From Micrococcaceae bacterium Sec5.8 (GTDB lineage Bacteria > Actinomycetota > Actinomycetes > Actinomycetales > Micrococcaceae): 64,000 nt of DNA. Shown in pieces: positions 16,520 through 25,625 of this stretch. A program made the position numbers and the translations under genes. The DNA is taken from assembly GCA_039636775.1 (NCBI GenBank), contig CP143429.1, positions 3,806,956 to 3,870,955 of the forward strand. Direction: 5' to 3'. Under the pieces are notes generated by a model. It searched no databases, had not been told where the DNA came from, and saw only the letters and a list, made by a program, of their open reading frames with translations. Within the stretch, counting starts at the first letter, position 1; each line of letters begins with the position of its first letter.

Positions 16520-17116
16520 TTAGAAGGGAGGTTCGGAATCCGGGCCGTTGCCCCAGCCGCCGCCTGCATTGCTGACCCCGGGCGTGGCCCAAGGGTCATC
16601 CTGCTGCTGCGCGGGCTGGTTGCCGCCCCAGGTTCCACCCGAGTTGCCGCCGCCCTGGTTTCCACCAGAGCCGCCACCGAAACCGCTGCCGCCGCTGTTG
16701 CCGCCGCCGAAGCCACCCTGGGCGCCGTTGCCGGCGCCCCCACCGCCGGAGCGCTGGGTACGGTTGACCTTGGCGTTGGCGTAGCGCAGGCTGGGGCCGA
16801 TTTCATCGACCTCAAGCTCGATGACGGTGCGCTTCTCGCCTTCCTTGGTTTCGTAGGAACGGCTCTTCAGCCGGCCGGAAACAATCACGCGCATGCCCTT
16901 GGTCAGGGATTCGGCGACGTTTTCGGCGGCTTCGCGCCATACCGACGCGCGAAGGAACAGGGTTTCCCCGTCCTTCCACTCGTTGGACTGGCGGTCGAAG
17001 GTGCGGGGAGTAGACGCGATGGTGAAATTGGCTACAGCCGAACCTGACGGTGTGAACCTCAGTTCGGGGTCACTGGTGAGATTACCGATGACCGTAATAG
17101 TGGTTTCGCCTGCCAT
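16520..17116 (-). CDS. ssb: Single-stranded DNA-binding protein
   Basis: 198 residues. The OB-fold occupies about residues 1-115 ([20 protein letters not shown], then [19 protein letters not shown]). A long Gly/Asn/Gln-rich disordered linker follows, ending in the acidic tip DSEPPF that recruits replication and repair partners. It binds ssDNA as a tetramer. Placement between rpsF and rpsR is the usual one. 55 bases separate it from rpsF. Confidence 0.97.
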   Translation of the reverse strand: MAGETTITVIGNLTSDPELRFTPSGSAVANFTIASTPRTFDRQSNEWKDGETLFLRASVWREAAENVAESLTKGMRVIVSGRLKSRSYETKEGEKRTVIELEVDEIGPSLRYANAKVNRTQRSGGGGAGNGAQGGFGGGNSGGSGFGGGSGGNQGGGNSGGTWGGNQPAQQQDDPWATPGVSNAGGGWGNGPDSEPPF

Positions 17117-17171
17117 CTACTGCCTCCTTGTTCGTTCCTGCGGGGTGAAGAGTGAAAATCAGGAGCTGAGC

Positions 17172-17477
17172 TTACTCAGCAACAACCTTCTGTACTTCGG
17201 GGCGGGTGATCTTGGTGCGCATGATGGTCTCATTGAGGCTCAACTGGCGATCAAGTTCCTTGGCGGTAGCCGGCTCAGCGGTGAAGTTCACCACGGCGTA
17301 GATACCCTCGGACTTCTTCTGGATTTCGTAAGCCAGGCGACGACGGCCCCAGATGTCAACCTTTTCGATGGTTCCACCATCGGTCGTGATGACGTTCAGG
17401 AACTTCTGAAGCGTTGGCTCAACGGTACGCTCTTCGACCTCGGGGTCGATGATTACCATCAATTCGTAAGGACGCAT
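17172..17477 (-). CDS. rpsF: 30S ribosomal protein bS6
   Basis: 101 residues from the ATG at 17477, which a GGAGG at 17485-17489 on the minus strand precedes. Typical S6 sequence: [16 protein letters not shown], then [23 protein letters not shown]. It partners with S18 in the small-subunit platform. First gene of rpsF-ssb-rpsR-rplI. A small hairpin lies just before its ribosome site. Confidence 0.96.
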   Translation of the reverse strand: MRPYELMVIIDPEVEERTVEPTLQKFLNVITTDGGTIEKVDIWGRRRLAYEIQKKSEGIYAVVNFTAEPATAKELDRQLSLNETIMRTKITRPEVQKVVAE

Positions 17478-17506
17478 ATGTGAACCCACCTCCTTTGGGC
17501 TAAGCG

Positions 17507-17525
17507 GTTACGGCATTTCCGTAAC
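17507..17525 (-). promoter_or_regulatory. Leader hairpin upstream of rpsF (possible S6:S18 site)
   Basis: GTTACGG and CCGTAAC form a perfect 7-bp stem with a 5-base loop, followed on the minus strand by CCGCTTAGCC and the rpsF ribosome site. Many bacteria carry an S6:S18-binding autoregulatory leader here with an exposed CCG. The place and size fit; identity is unproven. Confidence 0.4.
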
Positions 17526-17717
17526 AGGAGGTTCATTTGCGGTGCCATGCGCCGGCCGCACCTCCAGGAACGGGGGCAGGACGCAGCACAGACTTCAATA
17601 GCTTAGTGCATCGGGACCCGTTTCAGCTATTCCAGGCCCGTCCAGACTAGGCACGGCCAGCGGGGTTTAGAGGCCCGGCCGGCGGCCATGTGGACAACCC
17701 TGTGCCAGAATCGGGGA

Positions 17718-18398
17718 ATGAACACCGGATCCCTTGTCCGCGGCGGCAACCGGCGTGCCCGGCGCAGCCGGCTCCGCCTGGTTGCCATGCTTTTCGCCGG
17801 GTTGCTGGCGGCCACGGCCACCGGCGCGACCGGCAACTGGGTGGAGGCTCCGGCGGTCGGCTGGGGCGCTGCCTCACTGACCTACGTGGTGTGGGTCTGG
17901 GTGGTGATCGGTCGTTTTAATCCGGCCGAAACCCGGTCACATGCCACCGCCGAGGATCCGTCCCGCAGGATCACTGACCTGCTCATCCTGGCGGCAAACG
18001 TCGCCAGCCTGGGCGCGGTGGCCGCCGTCGTGGTCGATTCCCATGCCGGCGGCGCCTCCCGGTTCGCGGGCGGACTGCTTGCGCTGGCGTCCGTGGCCCT
18101 GTCCTGGCTGCTGGTGCAGACACTGTTCACGCTCCGGTATGCGGCGCTGTACTACAGCACGGGTGGGAAGGCCGGTTCTGCCGTGGGCGGCATCGACTTC
18201 AACCAGGAACGCCACCCGCAGTACACCGACTTTGCCTACCTCGCGACGAGCCTCGGCATGACCTACCAGGTCTCCGACACGGCCCTGCAGAACCACGGCA
18301 TCCGGGCTGAGGCGCTCAAGCACAGCCTGCTGTCCTACCTCTTTGGCACCGTCATCCTCGCCACGACGATCAGTCTCGTGATCAACCTGGCCTTCTGA
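17718..18398 (+). CDS. DUF1345 membrane protein
   Basis: 226 residues from the ATG at 17718 (an earlier in-frame ATG at 17688 adds ten unconserved residues). The C-terminal half contains the family hallmark HPQYTDFAYLATSLGMTYQV. About five membrane helices. DUF1345 proteins are widespread and their function is unknown. Convergent with the aminopeptidase gene (31 bases between stops). Confidence 0.8.
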   Translation: MNTGSLVRGGNRRARRSRLRLVAMLFAGLLAATATGATGNWVEAPAVGWGAASLTYVVWVWVVIGRFNPAETRSHATAEDPSRRITDLLILAANVASLGAVAAVVVDSHAGGASRFAGGLLALASVALSWLLVQTLFTLRYAALYYSTGGKAGSAVGGIDFNQERHPQYTDFAYLATSLGMTYQVSDTALQNHGIRAEALKHSLLSYLFGTVILATTISLVINLAF

Positions 18399-18429
18399 CC
18401 TGCAGAGCGGCCGTAGATCCGTCCCGCGG

Positions 18430-19740
18430 CTACGCCGCCGTGCGGAAGAACAACGCGGTCACCCTCGCGAGCCGGTGCGGGTCCTCGACCCCGCACAGTT
18501 CCCGGGCCGAATGCATCGACAGGAGGGGCACACCGACGTCGACTGTCCGGATCCCGAGGCGGGTGGCGGTCAGCGGGCCGATCGTGGAGCCGCAGGGCAT
18601 CACGTTGTTGGAGACGAACTCCTGGTAAGGAATGCCGGCGCCGGCGCACAGCCGCGCCCAGAGGGCTGCCCCCGTGGCATCCGTGGCGTAGCGCTGGTTG
18701 GCGTTGATCTTCAGCAGCGGGCCGCCGTTCAAAGCCGGCCGGTTAGCCGGATCGTGCCGTTCGGGGTAGTTGGGATGGACGGCATGACCGGCGTCGGCGG
18801 AAACGCAGAACGACGCCGCCAAAGCCTGCCGCCGCTGGCTCGCCGTGGCGCCCAGGCCGTCGGAAATGCGCACCAGCACGTCTTCGAGGATGGGACCGCT
18901 CGCGCCGGACCGGGAGGCGGAGCCGATCTCCTCATGATCGAAAGCGGCCAGAACGGCGATCGGCGCCCCCGGAGGCAGCGGCGCGTCGGCGTGGTCTATC
19001 AGTGCGGTCAGCCCGGCATGGGTCGCCGACAGGTTGTCCAGCCGACCGGAGGCGAAGAACTCACCGTTCGCGCCGAAGACAGCGGGTGCCTGGGTGTCGG
19101 CGATGACGACGTCGTAGCCGCCGATCAGGGCAGCGTCAACATCCGCGCCGGCCACCCGGGCCGCCAGCAGGCCCAGCAGGTCGTTAGCGGCAGGGTCCCC
19201 CAGGCCATAGACCGGGTTCATATGCTGCTGCTTGTCCAGGGCCAGCCCCTCGTTCACGGCACGGTCCAGGTGGATGGCGAGCTGCGGGAACCGCAGCAGC
19301 GGCCCGGTGGCGGTGAGGTGCTCGGTGCCGTCCACCATCACCAGGCGTCCGGCGAGCTGCAGTTCCCGGTCCAGCCAGGAGTTCAGCAACGGTCCGCCGT
19401 ACACCTCGACGCCAGCCTGCAGCCAGCCGAATTTGCCGGTGGTGGGTCTGGGTTTGAGCTTGAACGAGGGGGAGTCCGTGTGGGCTCCGAGGATGTTGAA
19501 CCCGGTGGTGGGACCGGCCGTCTCCGGCGTGACCCAGGCGATGATGGCGCCGTCGCGGATGACATAAAACTTCCCGGCGCCGGCGGGCAGGTCCCAGTGC
19601 TGCAGCTCATCAAGGGCGGTGAATCCTGCGCCGTTCAGCCGGCGGGCGGCTTCGTGGACGGCGTGGAAGCTCGACGGTGACGCGGTGACGTACGCGCCGA
19701 GGTCTTGGATGTGGGCTGCGGCATTGGTCTGGAAGGGCAT
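18430..19740 (-). CDS. apeB: M18 family aminopeptidase
   Basis: 436 residues, the usual length of the M18 (aspartyl aminopeptidase-like) family. Metal- and substrate-binding signatures: GAHTDSPSFKLKP near residue 90, DNLSATHAGL, and FDHEEIGSASRSGA in the middle. It is a cytoplasmic dinuclear-zinc enzyme that removes N-terminal residues, preferring acidic or neutral ones. Divergent spacing of 146 bases to the permease terminator suggests its own promoter. Confidence 0.9.
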   Translation of the reverse strand: MPFQTNAAAHIQDLGAYVTASPSSFHAVHEAARRLNGAGFTALDELQHWDLPAGAGKFYVIRDGAIIAWVTPETAGPTTGFNILGAHTDSPSFKLKPRPTTGKFGWLQAGVEVYGGPLLNSWLDRELQLAGRLVMVDGTEHLTATGPLLRFPQLAIHLDRAVNEGLALDKQQHMNPVYGLGDPAANDLLGLLAARVAGADVDAALIGGYDVVIADTQAPAVFGANGEFFASGRLDNLSATHAGLTALIDHADAPLPPGAPIAVLAAFDHEEIGSASRSGASGPILEDVLVRISDGLGATASQRRQALAASFCVSADAGHAVHPNYPERHDPANRPALNGGPLLKINANQRYATDATGAALWARLCAGAGIPYQEFVSNNVMPCGSTIGPLTATRLGIRTVDVGVPLLSMHSARELCGVEDPHRLARVTALFFRTAA

Positions 19741-19812
19741 GGCTCCGAGTCTAACGCTGCGCCCCGCGGCCGGTTGCCCTATGCCGGTTGCCCTATACGG
19801 GACAAACAGAAG

Positions 19813-19855
19813 CGGGCGGCGCAGAGGCCGGCGAATCCGGCCCCTGCGCCGCCCG
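19813..19855 (-). terminator. Terminator downstream of the amino-acid permease
   Basis: 19-base arms (19813-19831 and 19837-19855) pair with a single mismatch around a 5-base loop. On the minus strand the stem is followed by CTTCTGTTTGTCCC, and it starts 31 bases after the permease stop. Confidence 0.7.
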
Positions 19856-19886
19856 GGCGGCCTGTCGTGGTTCTGACGCCGCTAAG

Positions 19887-21314
19887 TTAGGACACCGGGC
19901 CGGCAGCCGCGCCGGCATCAACCGTCTCGGTCCCGGAGGTTCCCGGCTCGCCGGCCGGGGACTTTCCGCCGTGCTTCCGGTAACGCCATACGCCCACCCC
20001 GACCACGACGGCGGCGAGGGCCAGCGAGAGGAGCAGTGATTCGCGGGTGGTCTCCAGGATGACCATGCCGATCAGCAGGGCGGCGATGCTGATGATGGCC
20101 ACCCAGGTCAGGTAGGGGAAGAGCCACATCTTGAGCTGCAGGTCCTTGGCCGCGGCTCCCATTCGGCGCCGCAGGATCAATTGCGAGCTTGCGATCACCA
20201 GCCAGACGAACAAGGCGATGGCTCCTGAGGTGTTGACCAGGAACAGGAAAACGGTGTCGGGGGCGATGTAGTTCAGTCCCACAGTGATGAAGCCGACCAC
20301 AGTGGAGGCCAGGACGGCTGCAGCAGGGACGCCGCGCCTGGAAATCCGCATCCAGGCGCGCGGTGCGTCGCCACGGCGGGAGAGGGAGAACAGCATCCGG
20401 CTTGCGGTGTAGAGGCCGGAGTTGAGGCAGGACAGCACCGAGGTCAGAACCACGATGTCCATGATGGTGCCGGCGCCGGGGATACCGAACAGCTCGATGA
20501 CAGCAACGTACGGGCTCTTGGCGACGGAGGCCGAGTTCCAGGGCAGGAGGGTGACCACTACCGCGATGGAGCCGATGTAGAAGACGAGGATGCGCCAGAC
20601 GGTGGATTTCACGGCCTTCTTGACGGCGTCGACCGGGTTTTCGGACTCGCCCGCGGCAATGGTGGCGATCTCAGCTCCGAAGAAGGAGAAGACAACCACC
20701 AGGATGCCGGCCAGCACGGCGCCCGGACCGTTCGGCATGAAGCCGCCGTTGTTCAACAGGTTGCTCACGCCGGGGGCGGGAACGCCCGGGATCAGGCCCA
20801 GGATGGCGGCGACGCCGAAGAGCAGGAACAGCGATATGGCCGCAACCTTGATGGAGGCAAACCAGAACTCGAACTCGCCAAAGGATTTCACCGAGCCCAG
20901 GTTGGTAAGGGTCAGCAACACCATCAGCAGCAGGGCCCAGACCCACTGGTCAATTCCCGGCACCCAGCGGTGCATGATCGCAGCGCCGGCGGTGGCCTCG
21001 ATGCCCAGGACAATGATCCAGAACCAGGCGTACAGCCAGCCGATGCTGAAGCCGGCCCAGCGGCCCAAGGCCTTATCCGCATAGGTCGAGAACGACCCGG
21101 TTTCCGGGTTGGCCGCCGCCATCTCGCCAAGCATCCGCATGACCAGGATGACAACAAGGCCGGCTGCCATGTAGGCGACCAGGATTCCCGGTCCGGCCTG
21201 CTGAATGGCTGCACCGGAGCCGACAAACAGGCCGGCACCGATCACCCCGGCGATGGCAATCATGGACAAGTGCCTGGGTTTCAGGGACTTGGAGAGTTGC
21301 TGGTCAGCCTGCAT
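19887..21314 (-). CDS. Amino-acid permease (APC superfamily, GabP/AAT type)
   Basis: 475 residues from the ATG at 21314. The first helix SMIAIAGVIGAGLFVGSGAA is the family's substrate-binding signature; about twelve membrane helices follow. The AAT branch imports amino acids or GABA with protons; substrate not readable. The frame stays open upstream to 21542, but that stretch has no permease similarity and contains the hairpin at 21478-21509, so it was excluded. Confidence 0.87.
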   Translation of the reverse strand: MQADQQLSKSLKPRHLSMIAIAGVIGAGLFVGSGAAIQQAGPGILVAYMAAGLVVILVMRMLGEMAAANPETGSFSTYADKALGRWAGFSIGWLYAWFWIIVLGIEATAGAAIMHRWVPGIDQWVWALLLMVLLTLTNLGSVKSFGEFEFWFASIKVAAISLFLLFGVAAILGLIPGVPAPGVSNLLNNGGFMPNGPGAVLAGILVVVFSFFGAEIATIAAGESENPVDAVKKAVKSTVWRILVFYIGSIAVVVTLLPWNSASVAKSPYVAVIELFGIPGAGTIMDIVVLTSVLSCLNSGLYTASRMLFSLSRRGDAPRAWMRISRRGVPAAAVLASTVVGFITVGLNYIAPDTVFLFLVNTSGAIALFVWLVIASSQLILRRRMGAAAKDLQLKMWLFPYLTWVAIISIAALLIGMVILETTRESLLLSLALAAVVVGVGVWRYRKHGGKSPAGEPGTSGTETVDAGAAAGPVS

Positions 21315-21477
21315 AAGGCGCCGTCCTTTTGTGAATTGTGCGGGTCCGCAGGTGGATAGAAGAGATATGTGGGGCGGACCACATCGTCGTTTCACCCTAA
21401 ACCCGGCCCCGCACGTCGCGTCCTGTGCGATCTCACATATTACGGCGGCGAAGGCGGGGCACACTGCCAAGAAGAAG

Positions 21478-21509
21478 GCCCGTGAGGCAAAGAAAGTTGC
21501 GTCACGGGC
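21478..21509 (-). terminator. Hairpin downstream of the response-regulator operon
   Basis: GCCCGTGA and TCACGGGC arms with an inner GCAA/TTGC stem give about 12 base pairs interrupted by one G/G mismatch around AGAAAG. On the minus strand it follows the response-regulator stop by about 100 bases and is followed by CTTCTTCTTGG. Best read as a terminator. Confidence 0.55.
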
Positions 21510-21525
21510 AATTTCGAAATGTGCC

Positions 21526-21541
21526 TGAAACCACTGTTTCA
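21526..21541. promoter_or_regulatory. Short palindrome upstream of the permease
   Basis: TGAAACCACTGTTTCA has 6-bp arms (TGAAAC/GTTTCA) around CACT. It could be an operator for the permease gene or part of the terminator zone. No regulator can be named. Confidence 0.3.
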
Positions 21542-21607
21542 AGCATTTCCCGCGCGCAGACGTCCCGGGGGTCCTTTAGGGATCGAGGGTTTGCGGCCCC
21601 CTACTGT

Positions 21608-22339
21608 TCAGTAGTCCGGGTTGCTTGGCACCACCAGGCCGGTTTCGTAGGCGTAGACCACTGCCTGGACCCGGTCACGCAGGTGAAGCTTGGTAAGGAT
21701 CCGCCTTACATGTGTTTTGACGGTGGCCTCGGCGAGGAAGTACCGGTGCGCGATCTCGGCGTTGGAGAGCCCCTCCGCCATCGCTCCGAGCATCTCGGTT
21801 TCACGCGGGGTGAGGTCCTCCAGCAGCGGATCCCTGGCGGGCCGGACCCCGCCGGGGGCGGCCCTCCGGTCCGACGCTGCTGCACCGGCCCGGACGTAGG
21901 CTTCGAGCAGACGGCGGGTGACGCGCGGTGCCACCACGGCGTCGCCGCTCGCCACGACCCGCACGGCATGGATCAGTTCGGCGGGAGCCACGTCTTTGAG
22001 CAGGAACGCTGACGCGCCGGCCTGTAGCCCGGCGAACGCGTACTCATCCAGGTCAAAAGTGGTGAGGATGATGATCTTCGTGTGGGCTGCGGCGGCGGTG
22101 ATGGCCCGGGTGGCTTCGATTCCATCCAGTACCGGCATCCGCACATCCATCAGCACGACGTCAGGTCCCAGGGCGCGCACCTGGCGGACCGCATCGGCGC
22201 CGTCGGACGCCTCGCCAACAATGCTGAGATCGTCCTCGCCCTCAAGGATCAGGCGGAAGCCCATCCGCAGAAGTGGCTGGTCATCGACCAGCAGTACGCG
22301 GATCCGCCCTGATCCCTCCGCCGATTCATGGTGACTCAT
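21608..22339 (-). CDS. NarL/LuxR-type response regulator
   Basis: 243 residues. Receiver domain with acidic pocket VLLVDDQPL and phospho-acceptor D65 in VVLMDVRMP; a linker with Ala/Pro-rich sequence; and a C-terminal LuxR-type HTH with LTPRETEMLGAMAEGLSNAE and ATVKTHV. Its start overlaps the kinase gene end by 4 bases (ATGA), so the two are translationally coupled. With the ABC exporter genes upstream it forms a probable four-gene operon, whose likely target is that transporter. Confidence 0.9.
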   Translation of the reverse strand: MSHHESAEGSGRIRVLLVDDQPLLRMGFRLILEGEDDLSIVGEASDGADAVRQVRALGPDVVLMDVRMPVLDGIEATRAITAAAAHTKIIILTTFDLDEYAFAGLQAGASAFLLKDVAPAELIHAVRVVASGDAVVAPRVTRRLLEAYVRAGAAASDRRAAPGGVRPARDPLLEDLTPRETEMLGAMAEGLSNAEIAHRYFLAEATVKTHVRRILTKLHLRDRVQAVVYAYETGLVVPSNPDY

Positions 22340-23667
22340 GTGCCCTGCTTTCCGTTGTCGCCGTTCCAGTGCAGCACGGCGTGCACGCGCCAGCCGTGAT
22401 CGCCGCTCCGACCCGCCTGCACCGCGCCCGCGTAGATGCGCGCCCGCTCCAGCATGCCCGCAAGGCCTTGCCCGGCGCCCCCTGACCTGTCGGGGTCCCG
22501 GGCACCCTGCACGCTGATGGCGCCGGCGTCATCGACGGTGCCCTTGCCGTCATCGATGACGTCGATGGTGACCCTCGGACCGTTCCGGGCGATCACCACG
22601 TCCACGCGGCCCAGCGAACGGCCGTAGCGCAGCGCGTTCGTCAGCGACTCCTGCACGATCCGGTAGACCGTCAACTGGAACGCGGCGTCGTCCGGCAGCG
22701 ACGGGCCGGTGTGCCTGTAGTGCAGCGGAAGTCCCGCCATGCGGAAACCTTGCAGCAGCTTGGCCAGGCTGTCCCCCGCCGCGAGCGGTTCGCGCGGAGC
22801 CTGCCCGGGGGTCACGTCTTCGCGTAAGACGCCCAGGACACGCCGCATGTCCGCCAGTGCGGTGCGGCCGGTGCGGGAAAGTTCCGCGAGTACCACGGCT
22901 GCCCTCGCCGGGTCTTTTTGAACCACGACGGCGGCCCCATCCGACAGGCTGATCATGACTGTGAGCGAGTGTGCCACGACGTCGTGCATTTCCCGGGCAA
23001 TGCGGTTGCGTTCCGTGACCGAGCCAAGCCGCGTGGCCCGGGCCGCCCAGGCGGCGACCTCGTGCTCATGTTCGCGCCGCTGCCGGACCGAAACGCCGAG
23101 CCCGGTGGCTATGACGTTCGAGAGCGAGATGCTGATGCCGGCGGCGATGCTGCTGATCAACTGGAAGTTCTCCGGCGTGTTCACCCCCATGTCCGGCAGC
23201 CTGCCGTCCAGCGGACCCACGGCAAGCACCAGATACAGGAACACCAGCGGCGCAGTGGCGGCCGTCAGGCACCCCAGCGCGACCCTGCGGGTGCGGGCCG
23301 CGGCCACGGAGTACAGCGCAAACCACAGCCCGGCCGCAACGTTCGAACCCCACGGATGCAGCAGCGTCACCGCCAATTCAAGGACCGCCACGGCAGCCAC
23401 TACTGCCACCGGGTGGCTTCGCCGCAGCGCCAGGGCGGCCGCAGCGGCACCGAGCAGCACAGCGACGGGCCAGACGCCGTCGCGCACTGATCCCTCGGCG
23501 GTGGGAATCACCAGCAGCAGGTAGCAGGCCACAACGATGGCATCCATGGCGCGTGGATGCTGGAGCAGGTAACGCCGGATCCGGCCCCGGCGCCGGGCGG
23601 TGATCTCCGCAAAGGACGCGTCGGCCTGACCGGCCGGCGCGTCCTTTGGAGGAACTGCATCCATCAT
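22336..23667 (-). CDS. Sensor histidine kinase (HisKA_3 type)
   Basis: 443 residues. Several membrane helices fill the first ~190 residues with little extracellular sequence. The dimerisation motif NRIAREMHDVVAHSLTVMIS carries phospho-accepting H228, followed by a HATPase_c domain with DVIDDGKGT. Such kinases with little outside domain often sense the membrane or an associated ABC transporter. Cognate regulator is the next gene. Confidence 0.9.
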   Translation of the reverse strand: MMDAVPPKDAPAGQADASFAEITARRRGRIRRYLLQHPRAMDAIVVACYLLLVIPTAEGSVRDGVWPVAVLLGAAAAALALRRSHPVAVVAAVAVLELAVTLLHPWGSNVAAGLWFALYSVAAARTRRVALGCLTAATAPLVFLYLVLAVGPLDGRLPDMGVNTPENFQLISSIAAGISISLSNVIATGLGVSVRQRREHEHEVAAWAARATRLGSVTERNRIAREMHDVVAHSLTVMISLSDGAAVVVQKDPARAAVVLAELSRTGRTALADMRRVLGVLREDVTPGQAPREPLAAGDSLAKLLQGFRMAGLPLHYRHTGPSLPDDAAFQLTVYRIVQESLTNALRYGRSLGRVDVVIARNGPRVTIDVIDDGKGTVDDAGAISVQGARDPDRSGGAGQGLAGMLERARIYAGAVQAGRSGDHGWRVHAVLHWNGDNGKQGT

Positions 23668-23689
23668 GTTCTGAGCCTAGACGGTGGGC

Positions 23690-24580
23690 CTAGACGTCCC
23701 GCCGTTTCAACAGCACGCCGGCCAGAACCACCGGAATGACAACCCACGCGCCCAGCACCAGGGCCGCCTGCCAGGCTTCCAGGGTGTCCGGCATGTGCTG
23801 TGCGGCTGTCATCGGTTCCACCGTATTGCCGGGCAGGTATTTGCGGGCCTCGACGAAAAAGTCGCCCGGGATCAGCTGGAAGGCAATGGGCGCCACGAAG
23901 AACAATCCGACCAGGCTCATGATGCCGCCGGCGGAGTTGCGGATCAGCGAGCCCAACGCCATGCCGATTGCTGCGACGGCCGCGACGTAGAGGCTGTTCA
24001 CGAGCAGCAGTTTCACCGACTGGGAGCTGGCGAGGTCCAGCTTGAGGTTGTAGTTCTCCAGAATGGGCAGTGACACGAGGCCGGCCAGGTACACGGACAC
24101 TGCGGTGAGGACGAACGCCGTCACCATGACCACCAGCAGTTTCGCAGCATATGCCGGGATCCGTTGGGGAACGGCAGCGAAGGTGGAGCGGGCCATGCCC
24201 GTGGTGAATTCGGAGCTCATCAGCAGCACTCCCAGCGAGCCCAGGATCAGTTGGGCAAAGGCGATGCCGGACGTGGGGACGCCGACGGCCAGGTCCGCGC
24301 CCTGGGCGGCGAAGGCGGCCGCCGCCTCCGGGTCGCTGGCCGCCGCCTCCGAAAACTGTCCGGTTCCCCAGGCGGAAAGGGCTCCGAAGCCGACGACCAC
24401 CAAAACGGTGCTGCCAAGCAGGATCACGGTGGAAAGGAGGGTGCGGAACTTGATGAATTCGGAGTTCAGCACCCGCAAGAAACTGGGCCCGGGCCCGGTG
24501 CTGGTGGCGGATACTTTGCCGGCGGGGGCATCGGCCGTATGCGCGCCGCGGGGGGACGGTTCAAGGGTGGTTGAGCTCAT
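23690..24580 (-). CDS. ABC-2 type transporter permease
   Basis: 296 residues. About six membrane helices follow a polar N-terminus. The layout, with LGSLGVLLMSSEFTTGMARSTFAAVPQR between helices, matches ABC-2 permeases of the bacitracin/antibiotic exporter type. Encoded 3 bases after the ATPase gene and 22 bases before the kinase gene, so it belongs to the same operon. Together with the ATPase it probably exports or detoxifies a lipid- or peptide-like compound; substrate unknown. Confidence 0.85.
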   Translation of the reverse strand: MSSTTLEPSPRGAHTADAPAGKVSATSTGPGPSFLRVLNSEFIKFRTLLSTVILLGSTVLVVVGFGALSAWGTGQFSEAAASDPEAAAAFAAQGADLAVGVPTSGIAFAQLILGSLGVLLMSSEFTTGMARSTFAAVPQRIPAYAAKLLVVMVTAFVLTAVSVYLAGLVSLPILENYNLKLDLASSQSVKLLLVNSLYVAAVAAIGMALGSLIRNSAGGIMSLVGLFFVAPIAFQLIPGDFFVEARKYLPGNTVEPMTAAQHMPDTLEAWQAALVLGAWVVIPVVLAGVLLKRRDV

Positions 24581-24583
24581 GGC

Positions 24584-25528
24584 TTAGTTGCCTCCGGTCT
24601 GGACGGGGGCGGCGCCGCCCGTGGTGATCAGCGAGTGGTATTCGACCTCGTCCTTGGTCAGTTCCATGTAGGCCTCCTCCAGGCTGGCCTGCAGCGGGGT
24701 GAGTTCGTAGACCATGACGTGGTTCTCAAGGGCGGCCCGGGCGATCCCGCGCGGATCCAGGCCGGTGACCTCGAGCAATTCAGTTTCTTGCAGCTCCACG
24801 GACACCCCGTCGCGGGCGAGCAGGCGCATCAGCTGGTCCGGCGCGTCTGTGCGGACGCGCGTGCGGATCTGGCCCTTGCCGGTGATGATGTCCTGGATCG
24901 GCGCGTCGGCGATGATCCGGCCGCGGCCAATGACGATCAGGTGGTCCGCGGTGACGGCCATTTCGCTCATCAGGTGGCTGGAGAGGAAGACCGTGCGCCC
25001 CTCGGAGGCCAGATATTTCACGAGGTTGCGGACCCAGACGACACCCTCGGGATCCAGACCGTTGACCGGCTCGTCCAGGATGATGGTCTGCGGATCGCCG
25101 AGCAGCGCGGCGGCGATCCCGAGCCGCTGCCCCATGCCGAGCGAGAAGCCGCCGACCTTCTTCTTGGCCACATCGGCCAGTCCCGTCATCTCGATGACGT
25201 CGTGGACACGCTTCTTGGGGATGCTGTGCGTGGCTGCCATGGCGCGGAGGTGGTTGTACGCGGAGCGGCTGGTGTGGACGGCTTTGGCGTCAAGCAGCGC
25301 GCCGACGTCCCGCAGCGGGGCGGCGTGCCGGGCAAAGGGGGCGCCGTTGACGGTGACGGTGCCCGACGTCGGCCGGTCCAGTCCCATGATCATGCGCATG
25401 GTGGTGGACTTGCCGGCGCCGTTCGGGCCCAGGAAGCCGGTGACCCGGCCGGCTTGGACGGTGAAGTTGACGCCGGCGACGGCGGTTTTATCGCCGTAAA
25501 CCTTGGTCAGGCCTCGTGCTTCGATCAT
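24584..25528 (-). CDS. ABC transporter ATP-binding protein
   Basis: 314 residues. Walker A GPNGAGKSTT, signature FSLGMGQRLGIAAALLGD and Walker B TIILDEP, with the switch histidine in FLSSHLMSEM. An extra C-terminal region of ~90 residues is typical of BcrA/CcmA-type exporters. It powers the ABC-2 permease encoded next to it. First gene of the minus-strand unit ATPase-permease-kinase-regulator. Confidence 0.9.
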   Translation of the reverse strand: MIEARGLTKVYGDKTAVAGVNFTVQAGRVTGFLGPNGAGKSTTMRMIMGLDRPTSGTVTVNGAPFARHAAPLRDVGALLDAKAVHTSRSAYNHLRAMAATHSIPKKRVHDVIEMTGLADVAKKKVGGFSLGMGQRLGIAAALLGDPQTIILDEPVNGLDPEGVVWVRNLVKYLASEGRTVFLSSHLMSEMAVTADHLIVIGRGRIIADAPIQDIITGKGQIRTRVRTDAPDQLMRLLARDGVSVELQETELLEVTGLDPRGIARAALENHVMVYELTPLQASLEEAYMELTKDEVEYHSLITTGGAAPVQTGGN

Positions 25529-25625
25529 GGAAGCGTTCCTTTGGTAGCAGTGGGGTTCTTGTATCCACCACGCTACGGGGGCGCAGGGCCGAATTCGCCG
25601 GTCTCAGGGATGATTCAGGGACGAC

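Noticed and set aside
18475-19680. 400-codon frame opposite the aminopeptidase
   Set aside because: Shadow frame; M18 motifs lie on the minus strand.
21315-21542. N-terminal extension of the amino-acid permease
   Set aside because: In-frame but contains the hairpin at 21478-21509 and no permease similarity; start at 21314 gives the normal family N-terminus.
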